From: Escallonia rubra
Taxonomy: Eukaryota > Streptophyta > Magnoliopsida > Escalloniales > Escalloniaceae
Direction: 5' to 3'
Length of the DNA stretch: 64,000 nucleotides
NCBI GenBank assembly: GCA_033065855.1
Contig: JAVXUO010001270.1
Coordinates: forward strand, 124,001-188,000
Position numbers and translations under genes: made by a program. Below are positions 42,605 to 52,642 of this stretch, piece by piece. How positions within the stretch are numbered: the stretch's first letter is position 1; every line of letters starts with the position of its first letter. Below the pieces are notes generated by a model. It worked only from the letters and a program-made list of their open reading frames with translations, had not been told where the DNA came from and did not search any database.

Positions 42605-44030
42605 GTTAATTACGCGGTTGACCATCGAACTATTAGGCAAATTTCACTTTGACCACTGAACTTCGATTTGTGTCAAAGTGACCATTGAATCCTTCAATTG
42701 ATCTCAATTAAGTGACTCCGTTAGCTTCCGTCCATCCCAAGTCCGTTAAGTGGCTAAATATAAGGATAATTTCGTCACTCTCTTTTTTCTTCTCTTTTTC
42801 AACCCCCTTCTTTCTTTTTTCTTTTTTTTTCCTCTTTCTCCCATCACCACCACAGCCAAGCCACTAAGGAGGTCAGATTAGTTGATTGTAGTTATGGTAA
42901 AAAACCAACACCAGAAGCACCGCCATTAACCTCAGCAGCCGCTGGAATCAATCGAGAGAACAAAAACCCACACCAAAGCTTCTCCACCGTAAACTCTAGA
43001 TCCCTACCCAAACCCACCTGCCGAGCTTCCCCACCAACCGGAGCCCCTAAGGTAACCGCTCATCGACCGACTACCGGCAACGCAAATGAGCCATCAAGAC
43101 CGAAACTCAAACAACCTACCTTTCTGCAAGGAAGAAGGGGATGGGGAATACAACCCTAGTAGGAAAAACACTTCCTAACATACTCAACGATCTACACCTA
43201 CCCATGGCACCACCATGTCAAAATTAACAACTTCCGGCAGCAACTCAACCACCAACCCAGGATTTTCCGTCCGACTCCACCTTCACATACCATTTTCCTC
43301 AGTCCATCGAGCAACCACCCGCTCCTCACGTAACAGATCCGCCAATTACAAATCGGATCCGGCATTCTTCAACACAACGGCCCTTCATCGCAAGACTCCA
43401 ATCACAAGGAATCTTTACCAAAATGAAACATAAACTAAAATTGGAACATAGAAAGGCCAAATCGTACGCTACCACGCCACAACACACTGGAGAAAACCAG
43501 TGGTGTTGGTTATGGTAAGAAACCAACACCAGAAGCACCACCACCAGGACAGCAACACCCCAAGGCGAGGCCCTAGTTCGGTACCCAACTTCTTCCCTAG
43601 GCCGTGGAAGCCAGAAGTTAAACCTCCCATTTGCCACACCTGAACGAATGACGAAGATAATCGCTCTCATGACTTCCCTCTTCATAGTGTGCTCCATCCT
43701 ATCCACTATAATCTTTCCAGTCGGATCCCATCTCTTTCGAGCCCTTGCCTTTCTGTGAAAGAATGTGGTTCTAGATTTACTTATCCTCACTGTTAGTTTT
43801 ACTTATCTTCTGGGTTTGAAGAGAAACCAAAAGATAAGTAAATAAGAAGAATCCGAAATGACATATTTACCCCTAGATAAAGTCACTTAACAGACTTAGG
43901 GCTAACGGAGCCTAACAGAGTGACTTGATTGAACTAATTAACAAATTCAGTGGTCACTTTGACACAAATCGAAGTTCAGTGGTCAAAGTGAAATTTGTCT
44001 AATAGTTCGATGGTCAATCGCGTAATTAAC
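42605..44030. mobile_element. MULE-like element 4 with inverted repeats of about 180 bp
   Basis: Left end GTTAATTACGCGGTTGACCA and right end TCAATCGCGTAATTAAC are inverted. Similarity continues for about 180 bases, sharing ACTTCGATTTGTGTCAAAGT, GTCACTTTGAC and AGTCCGTTAAGTG. The core is C-rich at its left (CACCACCACAGCC). It contains a roughly 34-bp direct repeat including CCAACACCAGAAGCACC (about 42907 and 43526). Open frames inside, including the 154-codon frame at 43326-43790 (-), have no recognised domain. No target duplication could be confirmed. Confidence 0.75.
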
Positions 44031-44383
44031 TCATCATTTAATGTTCTACGTGGTCCCCCGGCAGCCCTCTCATCAAGCACAGAGAGGTTTAGACACATAA
44101 TCGCAAACACAATACCATTAATCGGCCAACTCAATCGTCTCATGCCTTTCCTTTCACTTATTTAATGTGTCTCACTAGTAGACAAGCACATACAAACACT
44201 AGACAACAAAGACACATTTGTTCAATGGATGGTTTGATAAACGACGAGATCGATGGCGCGATAATGATAGCCGAAACAAACATAGAGGAGATATCCATAA
44301 CTATTGAAAAATACAACACCCACGGCTATTCTACCTCATCTCTCGTTGGGGAGCTCATCTTAACAATGTTCTTTAGTTAGTGG
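44031..44383. other. unassigned spacer between two elements
   Basis: A short open frame at 44165-44380 (+) with no recognised domain. It ends at the insertion point of the next element, whose 8-bp duplication begins at 44376. Confidence 0.3.
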
Positions 44384-44992
44384 TAGGGGTGAGCATCAAA
44401 CCGTTCAAATCGATCCGAATCGCACAAACCGATCAACACAAACCAATTCAATTCGAACTGTCTAAAGATTTTAACGGTTTGGTTTCATATTTTTCAAACC
44501 GACATTAGTTCGGTTTGGTTCACGGTTCATATTTTTTAAACCGATTTCAAACCGAACCGAACTGACATATGATATACTAATATATTTTAGTAACACTCCA
44601 TTGATAATTACACATACAGGGTACTAAACAAGTCCAAATAAACAAATCTTGAAAGTTAAAAGAAATGAAAATATTGACAATACTTATAACACAAAAAATT
44701 TGTGATCAATATCTAGTTTATCTTCACTCACTCTTTTTCATTCATCAATGGGAACTTATATGTTGAATGAAACAAGAATACATGCAATTTTGGAAAAATA
44801 TAATTTCAATTAGTAATGTGCAAAGGAACAACGTCTTTAAGTGCGCACAAACCGATTCTAACCGACTAAGCCGAACCGTTTAAATCGACCAAATCGATGG
44901 TGTTTGTTTTGGTTCGGTTCACAAATTTTCAAACTGAAGGGTAACGGTTCGGTTTGCGGTTTGACCGTCAAACCGAGTCGTACTCACCCCTA
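44384..44992. mobile_element. 609-bp hAT MITE with perfect 8-bp duplication
   Basis: Target duplication GTTAGTGG at 44376-44383 and 44993-45000. Ends are inverted TAGGGGTGAGCA and TACTCACCCCTA. Both flanks inside are full of CGGTTCGGTTTG/CAAACCGAACCG repeats able to fold into a large hairpin. This matches a common plant hAT MITE style. It has no coding capacity. Confidence 0.9.
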
Positions 44993-45000
44993 GTTAGTGG

Positions 45001-45930
45001 CAAGCTTACTAACAATGGTCAAGTGCGATCTCAAGGGCAAGGTAGTCATGAAGTCATTAGTATTGGTTTTGATGAGGGTGGCTCCATCGTTTCATAAGTG
45101 GCTTAGTACTTTGGGTGGTGATAGAGAAGAGGTCGGAGAGGAAGATGGACAGGTTGTGTTGGCGCAAGGGAAAAAAGAGACAGGAAAGAAAAAATTAACT
45201 CAGTGAAAAATGAAAGGCAATATTGTGAAATTTAATTTTTGGTTAGATTAGTGAGGGCGGTGTAATTTCTTATACACGCCTAGTGAGTGCCATAAACTCA
45301 AAACTCATATGTTCAATGTAATCAATATTAATACCTTATCCAATATTTATCTCTTTCTCTAGATTATGTTTTTTTTTTAAATAGAAGTCAGGGATATATA
45401 TGTTCTTCAATTTTCTTTTTTCAAAATTATAATGCTTTGAGTTGCACACGTGCTGTAAAAAGTAGTTAATATTATATCCACGAGAGGACACGTGTTTTGT
45501 GTCACCATTTACGTATCACCCCGTGGAGTAGTAATGCATTCAACTAAGACATTATTACTTTCATGTTTCAAGATTGTGCTTCATATTCCATGTAGTATCT
45601 TTTAGGCTTAAATTACCACCTCAAGTGGGATTCCTTGAAGGTGACCAATATTTTTCAAAAAAGGTTTTTTACAACATAAATGAACTTTTTTCCCCAATAA
45701 TTATAACTGGCCGATCCAAAATGATTTTTAGTTACGTTTTCAACGGCTTAATATAATATTAGCAAAAGGCCGAAGTAAAAATATCAATTTCGTATCAAAT
45801 CCCAATCTAGAAGTGGCTTTAATGCTTTCATTATTGATATTTTTGTGAAGTGGGGATGGGTGGGGTAGGGGCAGGGAGAGTGATTACTAAGGGGTAAAGA
45901 CAAGAGTGAAAAACTTAAGAAAAGAAAGAT
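45001..45930. other. unassigned AT-rich intergenic DNA
   Basis: Nothing recognisable as a gene. The 69-codon frame at 44997-45206 has no domain. Confidence 0.35.
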
Positions 45931-45938
45931 ACCAAGAT

Positions 45939-46480
45939 TAGGGCTGTATATGAACCGAGTTTGAGCCGAGCAGATGTATGTTCAAACTCGTTTGTTTAGT
46001 TTCAGACCATATTCGTGTTCGTGTTTGTTTAATCTTCAAAATTTTATTTGAACTCGTTCACGGTTCGTTTAACAAAACTCGTGTTCGGCTCGAGTTCGTT
46101 CGTTCGTTTATTTGTATGAACCGTACTTGGACTTGAAAACTCGTGTTCTCGTTCAAAATAATTACTCCAAACCAGAACTACACCTTACTTGATCCAATTG
46201 TCTAAGTAATTTTAGGACTTATAAGTTTAAACTAATTTATACTATAATTAAGTTATACGACTTTTGAGTTTTGAACATATTATAATTAAGTTGTTATCCA
46301 GACGAGCTGTTCACGAAACATTCGTGAACACTTTGAAATGTTCATGCTCTGCTCGTTTAATAAACGAGCTCTAATATTTTGTTCATGTTCGGTTCGTATA
46401 TTATTAAACGAACATGAACAAGTTCTTTGGGGAACGAACCATGAGTAGTTCATGAACAACTCGGTTCATTTACAGCCCTA
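45939..46480. mobile_element. 542-bp hAT MITE with perfect 8-bp duplication
   Basis: Target duplication ACCAAGAT at 45931-45938 and 46481-46488. Ends are inverted TAGGGCTGTATATGAACCGAG and CTCGGTTCATTTACAGCCCTA. The interior has many GTTCGTTCGT/AACGAAC motifs forming an imperfect palindrome. It is non-coding and belongs to a different family from the MITE at 44384. Confidence 0.9.
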
Positions 46481-46566
46481 ACCAAGATTGAGAGAAAAAT
46501 AAGGGAGGAGAGGGTTGGGTGGTGACTAAAAAGGGGGACCAAGACCATGAATTACAGTTTTACATA

Positions 46567-46569
<3 letters not shown>

Positions 46570-46622
<53 letters not shown>
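46570..46622. repeat. (TA)n microsatellite
   Basis: About 50 bases of alternating T and A. Confidence 0.9.
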
Positions 46623-46625
<3 letters not shown>

Positions 46626-47500
46626 CCATGGTGGCCTCCACCTCGTTGTCGCCTCGACAGTAGATAGGTAGTTGATTCGGAGGTTGTGGAGGTCATTGAT
46701 CGAGGTTAGGGATCTCGATGGTGGTCCTTTGTGCCGTGATTAGGGGGGTAAGGTCTGAAGTCCTCGTGGTGGTGCTTGGTTTCGTGGCTGTGTTGGGGGG
46801 GGGGGAGAGATAGATTAGAATAGGGGAAGATATGTAGGGCAGAGAGAAATAGGGGGAGTGATTACGGTTTTGGGAGGGGAGAAGGAAGAGAGAGGGAGGA
46901 TGAGATATAAGAGATTAGGGTTAGTTTTTGTTATGGGCAAAATGATGAACTTGCCCTTGAAGAAATGTATCTATGCCACCAAAAAGGGCATTACGATAAA
47001 TTACTCTTTTAAATTAATGTGTTCGCAATCTTATGCCCTAGGATTAACATAACAAAAAACAAAACTTTCTTATTTGCACAATCGCCTTAAACAATTAAAG
47101 TTATAATGGCGGTAGATGGCAAGGTTCAATTTGCAAAAAAATTGTTAGTGTTTAATTGGCCAAACAATTACGACCACGGTTAAGTGACCATGGCAATCAA
47201 ATCTGAAGGCATTAATGGTATTTAATCCAAGTGAAAATCATGTATAAAAAACGAACTTAGTCTAACATGAGGAGGAAAGAAAGTTTGAAAAATGAATCAA
47301 TCCCTTTATATAAAGTACTTGCACAACGATGTTTGAAATTTTAACGTAAGTTCAAAAGTATCATGTATTCTAGTAATTTAGGTAGCGTTTAAAATCACTT
47401 CCAGTTTTGGTTTTCTATTTACAGAAAAATAAAAACCAAAACCAGTTTAATTTTTATTTTTTAAAAAAACAAATGGATGTTTGATTACCCATGTATTCTT
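46623..47500. other. unassigned DNA downstream of the WAK pseudogene
   Basis: G-rich low-complexity passage at 46700-46930, then AT-rich DNA. No gene was recognised. Confidence 0.35.
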
Positions 47501-47505
47501 CTCAA

Positions 47506-49103
47506 TCAGTCCAGATCTGCTGCTACTTCTTTCATGCTTGGCCTCTTCTTGGCCTTCAGTTTCAAACATCTCTTAGCAAGCTAAGCAAAAAAAAAAAAGA
47601 AATATCCTATTTCTGTCCTTCTTTCAGAAACAACTGTCTCTAGAATATCAAACAACCGGTTGTGTTTCACAGACTGAAAGTAACTGACCAATGCTTCGTC
47701 AGAACTGCTTAAACTAACTACCTGCCTTCCCGTCAAGAGTTCGGCAAGAACCGCTCCAAAGGCATAAACATCCCTCTTATCGGTAAAGTGGCCTGACCGG
47801 GAAGTACCTGTTGGTTATATATTGTTATTGTTTTGTATGTATTGTAAGTGAAAGTTGAAGACCCAAAAGTCTTGTTCTTTGTCCCACATCGGAGAGAAAA
47901 GAAACTTTATTTCTCCTTATAAGCAAGCACATGGTACATACATTTGAATTGTTTTAAGATGTTTTGGAGGGAAGATTGAGAATGTTATTGTGCGGTGCAC
48001 CGCACGCCCGCGCATGTGGCGCATGATGTGGCGCATTATGTGCGCTTTAGTGGGCGCACTTAGCACTTTGCACGCTTGTTGTGCGCTATATGATCTAACG
48101 GCCCATATTTTAACCAATTTTCCGAATTATTTCTTTTAGTCATTTATTTTTAGTAACACTTTGTTGATTTTGGAATAATTTCGAAAAAGACACAAAAAAT
48201 AACAGTTATTTCTGAAATAGTGTCTTTAATGGTTGTGTCCCTTCATGAAAATGTGGTTGTTAGTCCATATATAAATATTCTGAAATTCAGAATTAATTGA
48301 ATAATTTTTTGCATTCCAACTTCAGAATCTCCTTATTTATGCCTCAGTTACATACACAATTTTGAAGAGCAATTCTGAAATGAATCTTCAGAATTGCTAT
48401 CTGCAGATTGTTGGTTTGAATAATCTTGGAGATGATTTGCCATTAATCCGGTAGCAAACTTGGAACGAGTAAGAGCAAATATCGCCTTAAAGACAGTGTC
48501 TTTAGACGTGTCTCAAGCCGTAGATTTCGTTTTTTTCCCTTACATTCTACATTTTTACTTCAACAGTACCCTGTGTCCAAGTACCCAAATGTGCCTCCCA
48601 CTTGTGTGGTTAAATGAGTCTTGCTTACAGACACTAATCTTGAAAGTCCAAAATCAGACAGTAAAGCCCTGTGATTTTCTTCTAACAAGTTGTTGCCCGA
48701 CTTAACATCTCTGTGAAAAGTGGATGTGGAAGCATATGCGTGCAAGTAAGCGAGCGCTCCGGCAACTTCTGCAGCAATAACTAAGCGGATGTCCCAAGAT
48801 AATGTTGAAGCGTGACCCTCGCCATGAAGATGGAGTGCCAAAGTGCCGTTGGATACATATTTATATACCAGCTCGTACTCTAGACAGCAGCCTAAGAGTT
48901 TAACTATATTCATGTGGTTTATCTGCGTGAGAATGAAGACTTCATTTATGCATCTACCTACTTGATCATTATCAACTATATTAGCCTTCTTCACGGCAAC
49001 AATGATTCCATCTGGTAACATTTCTTTGTACACTGTACCCTGTCCTCCCTTGCCGAGGACTCGACTGCTGCTGAAATTCTATGTTGTCTCTTCTCCATCT
49101 CGT
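47506..49103 (-). pseudogene. wall-associated kinase pseudogene, kinase exon split by a solo LTR
   Basis: The exon starts after a CTACAG acceptor at 49104-49106. The - strand reads [20 protein letters not shown] (glycine loop, preceded by an in-frame TAG), VAVKK (ATP lysine), [11 protein letters not shown] (catalytic loop), DFGLSR and GTFGYLD. At that point a 757-bp LTR interrupts. The kinase resumes at about 47803 with SGHFTDKRDVYAFGAVLAEL and runs to RCLKLKAKKRPSMKEVA near 47540, where a stop appears. A poly-A tract at about 47586 adds a frameshift. WAKs are plasma-membrane receptor kinases that sense cell-wall pectin. The extracellular part of presumably the same gene is at 56361-57060, separated by insertions of about 7 kb. 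No functional protein can be made. Confidence 0.88.
47809..48565 (+). mobile_element. solo LTR (757 bp) in the kinase exon
   Basis: Begins TGTTGGTTATATA and ends CTTCAACA (TG...CA), flanked by the 5-bp duplication GTACC at 47804-47808 and 48566-48570. Includes TTGTCCCACATCGG and a TATA-like CCTTATAAGC on the + strand, features often seen in copia-type LTRs. No internal coding region remains, so it is a recombination product. It differs from the LTR at 55765-56360. Confidence 0.88.
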
Positions 49104-49180
49104 CTGTAGAAAAAAACTTTGTATGTATTACACTTACTTTACTGCAAGAGATTTGTCTATGTTGTAGTAAACCCCCATTC

Positions 49181-49270
49181 TAGGTAGCACGGACACCAAC
49201 CGGGACACCGTAATTTCCAAAAAACCTAATTTTGGACACTGCTGAATTTCTTTAATATATTATTATTATT
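49181..49270. mobile_element. hAT-like terminal fragment (TAGGTAGCAC type)
   Basis: CTAGGTAGCACGGACACCAA followed by CGGGACACCG and TTTTGGACAC, collinear with the fragment at 29281-29420. It is cut on the right by the MULE-like element at 49271. The other end is not seen. Confidence 0.45.
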
Positions 49271-50681
49271 AAGGCTAATTACATCTATGTCCCTGAGGTT
49301 AGGGTATAATTACAGGCAAGGACAATAGTTTGGATAAATTACACTTATGTCCGTTGACCAAACGGAATACGAAAATACCTAACGATTTTGACAAAAAGAC
49401 TTGATTGCCCTTAACTTTGAAAGAAAATACCATCCATCTTTATTCCTCTACCAAACATGCCTTATGTATTTTCAGGACCTTCTCCACCACCGACGCGCTC
49501 ATTGTAGAACTTGACGCCATTTTTTGCCAAGACTTTCACAGCTCTGAGACCGACTAATTTGATTTAGGTCTTCTTCGCCATTGAAATGCTTACCAAACAT
49601 GATAATCCTACCTCGACCACACTAGGATCGGATTCATAACTCGCTAATCTCAGTAACTTGACTAGCATATCCTTGTATTCCGTGACGCAAACCTTAGATT
49701 CTAAGTCGACTGAGATGCGGTGGGCTCGTTGTGCGGCGGTGGGCCCATTGTCATCGGCGGGGAGGAGGAGGGGCGGTGGCATGGGTAGCGGATGATATAG
49801 GAATTGACCGAAATATGTGGCTCGCTGCGCGGCCGTGGCTGTAGTGGCACCGGATGGGAGGGAGAGGGGGCGAGTTGGGGAAGGGAGGGGTAGGCAGCGG
49901 GGTTAGGGGAAGGAAGGGGGTGGACAGCGGGGTTGGGAGGTAGGGAGGGGGCGCCGGGGTGGTGGGAGAGAGGCGCCTGCGGGGTGGGGACAGGGAGGCG
50001 ACGACGACGTGGGTACAGGGATGCCTTAGATTGAAGAGTAACCCTACTTTTCCAAATTAGGATTTTGAAACCCTAATTTGGAAATTAGGGTTTTGGAAAC
50101 CCCAATCTAAAAATAGGGTTTTAAAATTGTATAAATTCTTGATCAAAACCTTAAATCGAAAATTAAAAACCATAGAAAATTTGAAGAGAAATAAAATTAG
50201 AAATTAAAGTTTCAAAATTAGGGTTTTGAAACCCCTTGTTTGTGAAACCCTAATTCAAATTAGGGTTTTAAAACCCTAATTTTCAAACCTTAAGGATTTA
50301 AAATAAGAAAAAGTAAAAAAATAAGGATTCAAAAATAGTCTAATTAAAAAATAAAGGATAAAACTTTAATTTGAAAAGAGAAAGAAGTAGATTTGAAACC
50401 CTAATTTTGGGAATTAGGGTTGAAACCCTAATTTTTTAAATCAGAATTTGTAATCTTTATACAGTGTTATGTAGATATATGAAATAAGGGTAGTATTGGC
50501 ATTTAAAAAATACGTATGAATGACATCAGCCAAAAAGTATATTTTTTTAACGGAACCCTGACGGATAGATACGGCTGATACATTTTCAAAGTTTTTGGTC
50601 ACGGTATGTTACATTTTGAAACTTAATGTCATTGACTGTAATTATACCCTAACCTCAAAGACATAGGTGTAATTAGCCATG
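49271..50681. mobile_element. MULE-like element 2 with GC-rich interior
   Basis: Ends GGCTAATTACATCTATGTCC and (reverse strand) GGCTAATTACACCTATGTC, both continuing to TGAGGTTAGGGTATAATTAC. They are related to element 1 at 129-1424. A possible 9-bp duplication ATTATTATT lies at 49262-49270 and 50682-50690, though the site is a simple ATT/AT repeat. The left interior (49480-50030) is GC-rich. The right interior has many repeats of CCCTAATTT/AAATTAGGG. On the - strand near 49560-49680 a coding-like stretch reads MLVKLLRLASYESDPSVVEV and, after a stop, IKLVGLRAVKVL. This could be a captured fragment of an armadillo-repeat-type gene (Pack-MULE style), but this is inference. Confidence 0.75.
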
Positions 50682-50690
50682 ATTATTATT

Positions 50691-50701
50691 ATATATATAT
50701 A

Positions 50702-50746
<45 letters not shown>
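50691..50746. repeat. (AT)n microsatellite
   Basis: Alternating A/T with one interruption, directly beside the MULE-like element. Confidence 0.9.
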
Positions 50747-50748
<2 letters not shown>

Positions 50749-51109
50749 AAAAATAAACATTAATTGGAACAACTGAATTTCGTTCAAAATGGATGAGAAA
50801 GAAAGCCAATAACATGAAATAGTCTCAATTGTAACAAGAAAGAAGGTCTCTAACAAAAAAGCAGTGAATGTCTTAAGAGTACAAAGATTAAAGTTTCAAC
50901 AGTAACAAGAGACAACAAAAAAAGACACATGACCAAAGGCATGAAATAGAGGTTTTATGTAGTCAGATGGGTTTATAAATTAGGTCAGAGATGTTGACCT
51001 CTCTTACTCTGGACTAAGAAGCTTGGATGCTTTAGGTAACAAAAAGAAGGAAAATAGAAAGAGACAAGAAAGAAAGAATAAGGTAACTTTTGCTGGGTCT
51101 ATTTGAATA
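50747..51109. other. AT-rich DNA, probably WAK intron
   Basis: A-rich non-coding DNA between the MULE-like element and the broken end of the copia element. No exon was recognised. Confidence 0.35.
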
Positions 51110-51187
51110 GGGTTTGGCCTAATCCATTGTGCCCTTAGGGTACTTTAGTACTCTAAACACCGCATTCCATTGGACTTGCACGGGGTT

Positions 51188-52469
51188 TGTAACATCCCGA
51201 AATTTTTTGGAACGTTAGACAATCGATCGATGACACTAAGACAATTATAACCCCATAACCAAATGGATAGTCATCATCAGAGCAGCTAAACCTTTAATCA
51301 AACAATACTCTCAGTAGGATTTCATAAATCATACATCAAACTAAGTCTAGAATTTTTTTTATAAGATAATACTCATTTCCCGCACAGGGGTTCTAATGAT
51401 CAATACCAAAATCTAATTCCTTTGCTTTCGCTCGCTCTAATCCATGTTCATGTAACCTACGGCTGGTTATCACCTGCGGAAAGGAAATCAAGGAAGAGTG
51501 AGCTTTCGAGATCCCAGTAAGGTCGATCAAAGACTTAAAAACAATAAAAAAGATTCAGACGATTTTACATTTAAACGAAATAACAACTTTTAAATGGAGA
51601 ACAAAACGATTAAAAATGATTTTTCTATATACAATCAAACAATAATTTTAAAAGGGTTTTCAAAGAAACCTATAGCATTCCAATATAAACATAGGGAGGA
51701 GTATCAACTCATTTCCCTTAAATAAATAACCATTTTTAAAACACTTAAAGTGCAATAAACATAAATAGGAAACGTTGAACATGAGCAATACCGAAGCAAA
51801 GCCACCCCGACAATGCTCGATACACTTACATATGCATATGTACACTGACTAGTCCATCTAGGTACTAGTTAAACCCATCCAACATACCATCCTTATAATG
51901 CCAACAATACAGACCATCCTTATGACTCCCAAGTTACTAACTCATGTCAACATTGAGAAGTAATAAATAGAATTCAAAAATGCTTTACGATGATCAATCA
52001 ATAAACATATCAAATGAACAATGGATTCCAAGATGAGATGAAACAGAATTCCAAACGATCGCTATAAGGCTCAATTTAGGGTTTCATGGGCAATTTAAAA
52101 ACATTTTTATATCAATCAATAAAAATCAACATTCAATCTAGTTTGTAAAACTGTTGTTATAAGCATTTGAAATCAGAATAACGAGATAGGGTTCAAATAG
52201 AATTCCTTACCTCGGTCCAAGCTAAGCAATGCTACCAAACCTCGATCGAAATTCTCTGAATAAACCTAGATTGGCAAATGACCAAAAATCCCATATACTT
52301 TCGTTTGTTATTCAAAACTAACCCGAAACTTTTTATTTTTACAAAAAGGCCCAAAGTAGTTATCTACAGTAGATTATTACAGTAGAATAATTTAACGATG
52401 TTTACATAACCCGCTACACTTGTTGACGCTCAAAGTCGCTAAATAAAAATATCGATTCTAAATAAATAA

Positions 52470-52509
<40 letters not shown>

Positions 52510-52642
52510 TTATTTATTTATCGCCGCTAATTATTTACCGATAAAATTTCACTCATGAAAATCAATGCTAAATCTTAATATAAAAGTCGTCGCCTAAAAA
52601 TAAATTAACCGGGTATGCAAGTAAACGGTTCGGGGTGTTACA
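51188..52642. mobile_element. solo LTR (1455 bp, TGTAACATCCCG type) nested in the copia element
   Basis: Begins TGTAACATCCCGAAAT and ends GTTCGGGGTGTTACA. Flanks are GGGTT (51183-51187) and GGCTT (52643-52647), a 5-bp duplication with one mismatch. Copia coding similarity stops at LSRFTHKP on one side and resumes at WNAVFRVLKYPKG on the other. LTRs beginning TGTAACA-CCCG are common in Ty3/gypsy chromoviruses, so that class is likely. Internal (TA)n at 52474-52502. No internal genes. Confidence 0.82.

Noticed and set aside
43326..43790. 154-codon minus-strand frame
   Set aside because: Lies within the MULE-like element. It has hydrophobic patches but no recognisable family. It could be a captured fragment but cannot be supported.
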